Below, piece after piece: positions 12,330 to 13,028 of a stretch of DNA of 13,028 nt. A program made the position numbers and the translations under genes. The stretch spans positions 1-13,028 of the forward strand of contig CAISYX010000089.1 in NCBI GenBank assembly GCA_903889815.1, given 5' to 3'. The notes beneath the pieces were generated by a model. That model was not told the origin of the DNA and ran no database searches. It worked only from the letters and a program-made list of their open reading frames with translations. Numbering within the stretch: the first letter of the stretch is position 1; each line of letters opens with the position of its first letter. The DNA is from an uncultured Gammaproteobacteria bacterium (GTDB lineage Bacteria > Pseudomonadota > Gammaproteobacteria > Pseudomonadales > Pseudohongiellaceae).

Positions 12330-13028
12330 TCACTCCGTATCAAAAAGCCCCATCAGGCCAGCCAGTGCGGCTGAGCCCTTTTCCTTCTTCTGTTCTGGCG
12401 TCGATTCGCTGCGCCCTTCCCAGTCCAGCAATTCCTGCGGCAGTTCATCCAGGAAACGGCTGGGCGTGGTCGTGATCACTTCGCCAAACTGCTTGCGCTT
12501 GCGGGCCAGCGTGAATGCCAGCCCTTGCTGGGCACGGGTGATGCCCACATAGGCCAGGCGTCGTTCTTCCTCGATGTCGTCATTCTCGACACTGGTGCGG
12601 TGCGGCAGCAAATCTTCTTCCATGCCCATGATGTAGACGTAGGGGAACTCCAGCCCTTTGGCAGCGTGCAGCGTCATCAGCTGCACCTGGTTGTTGATGT
12701 CTTCCTCTTCCTGACGCTCCAACAGGTCGCGCAGGATCAGTTTGTTGATGGCTGCCTCAATGTCTTCCTCACCCTCGTCGTCCTCTTCGCCCGCCTTGGT
12801 GAGACTCTTCTGCAGTTGTTCCAGCAGCAGCTCTACATTGGCGATGGCGCGAACGGCTGCAGGCTCCGAGTTGCTGGTCTGCTGCAGCCAGCCTTCGAAG
12901 TCCATGTCGTTGAGCATTTCGCGTATGGCGGCAATGCTGTCGCCGCGTTGTGACTGTTCGCTGATGTTGCCAATCCAGTGGGCAAATTTCGTCAGACGCT
13001 GACGCTTCTTCTCTTCGAGAAACTGGCC
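12330..13028 (-). CDS. rep: ATP-dependent DNA helicase Rep, C-terminal part (5' end cut by window edge)
   Basis: The minus strand is open from the right edge to a TGA at 12330-12332, giving 232 residues of the C-terminus of a UvrD/Rep superfamily 1 helicase. Motif V is clear in QLMTLHAAKGLEFPYVYIMG (visible residues about 116-135), followed by GMEEDLLPHR. Motif VI with its arginine finger lies in EERRLAYVGITRAQ (about 154-167). The ending, PSRFLDELPQELLDWEG, followed by a short charged tail, matches Rep rather than UvrD, which has a longer C-terminal domain. Rep is a 3'-5' helicase that clears proteins from DNA ahead of replication forks. A very acidic stretch (GEEDDEGEEDIE, about 80-91 of the visible part) sits in domain 2B/2A linker territory. 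About two thirds of the protein lies beyond the window. Neighbourhood with cytochrome c5 genes is as in Pseudomonas. Confidence 0.93.
   Translation of the reverse strand, partial: GQFLEEKKRQRLTKFAHWIGNISEQSQRGDSIAAIREMLNDMDFEGWLQQTSNSEPAAVRAIANVELLLEQLQKSLTKAGEEDDEGEEDIEAAINKLILRDLLERQEEEDINNQVQLMTLHAAKGLEFPYVYIMGMEEDLLPHRTSVENDDIEEERRLAYVGITRAQQGLAFTLARKRKQFGEVITTTPSRFLDELPQELLDWEGRSESTPEQKKEKGSAALAGLMGLFDTE

Noticed and set aside
1..13028. CRISPR arrays, tRNA or rRNA genes, insertion sequences, phage attachment sites
   Set aside because: No regularly spaced repeats, cloverleaf-like stretches, transposase genes or target-site duplications were seen; the only clear DNA repeat is the REP pair.

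Overview
The window looks like chromosomal DNA of a GC-rich gammaproteobacterium, probably Pseudomonadales in the broad sense. The support is a Pseudomonas-type REP hairpin pair (12244-12293), a Rep helicase gene beside cytochrome c5 genes, and GTG/TTG starts in a GC-rich code. The exact genus cannot be read from the sequence. No tRNA, rRNA, CRISPR array, insertion sequence or prophage was seen.

Layout. (1) 1-1169, minus strand: a SapC-family gene cut by the left edge, preceded by a 170-residue protein of unknown function with a TTG start. (2) 1170-1384: a divergent intergenic region with weak candidate promoters on both strands. (3) 1385-7209, plus strand: a surface-polysaccharide block. It opens with an exported protein with a weak GspC/PilP-like segment. 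Then come a family 2 glycosyltransferase, a VapBC toxin-antitoxin pair, a sugar-nucleotide epimerase, and rmlC, rmlD and rmlB of dTDP-L-rhamnose synthesis. rmlA is not in the window. (4) 7210-8940, minus strand: an exported protein with two Calx-beta domains, a region of unknown family and a terminal EF-hand-like loop. It ends tail to tail with rmlB on the palindrome TGATCA, which supplies both stop codons. (5) 9086-11210, plus strand: a small exported protein and a secreted matrixin-type zinc metalloprotease with a PPC-like domain. (6) 11319-12227, plus strand: two tandem paralogous cytochrome c5 genes behind a good sigma70-type promoter. (7) 12244-12293: an inverted REP pair. (8) 12330-13028, minus strand: the C-terminal part of Rep DNA helicase, running off the right edge.

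How the genes work together. RmlB, RmlC and RmlD carry out the last three steps to dTDP-L-rhamnose. The epimerase would supply a second sugar nucleotide, and the glycosyltransferase is a plausible rhamnosyl- or hexosyltransferase using one of these donors. VapBC splits this block and has its own promoter-like signal, so it looks like an inserted addiction module. The Calx-beta, small exported and matrixin genes form a cluster of exported proteins, likely extracellular or surface-bound. The cytochromes are periplasmic electron carriers. Nothing is unmistakably a new system. The most open-ended material is the exported-protein cluster (7210-11210), the unknown exported protein heading the polysaccharide block, and the SapC-linked unknown gene.
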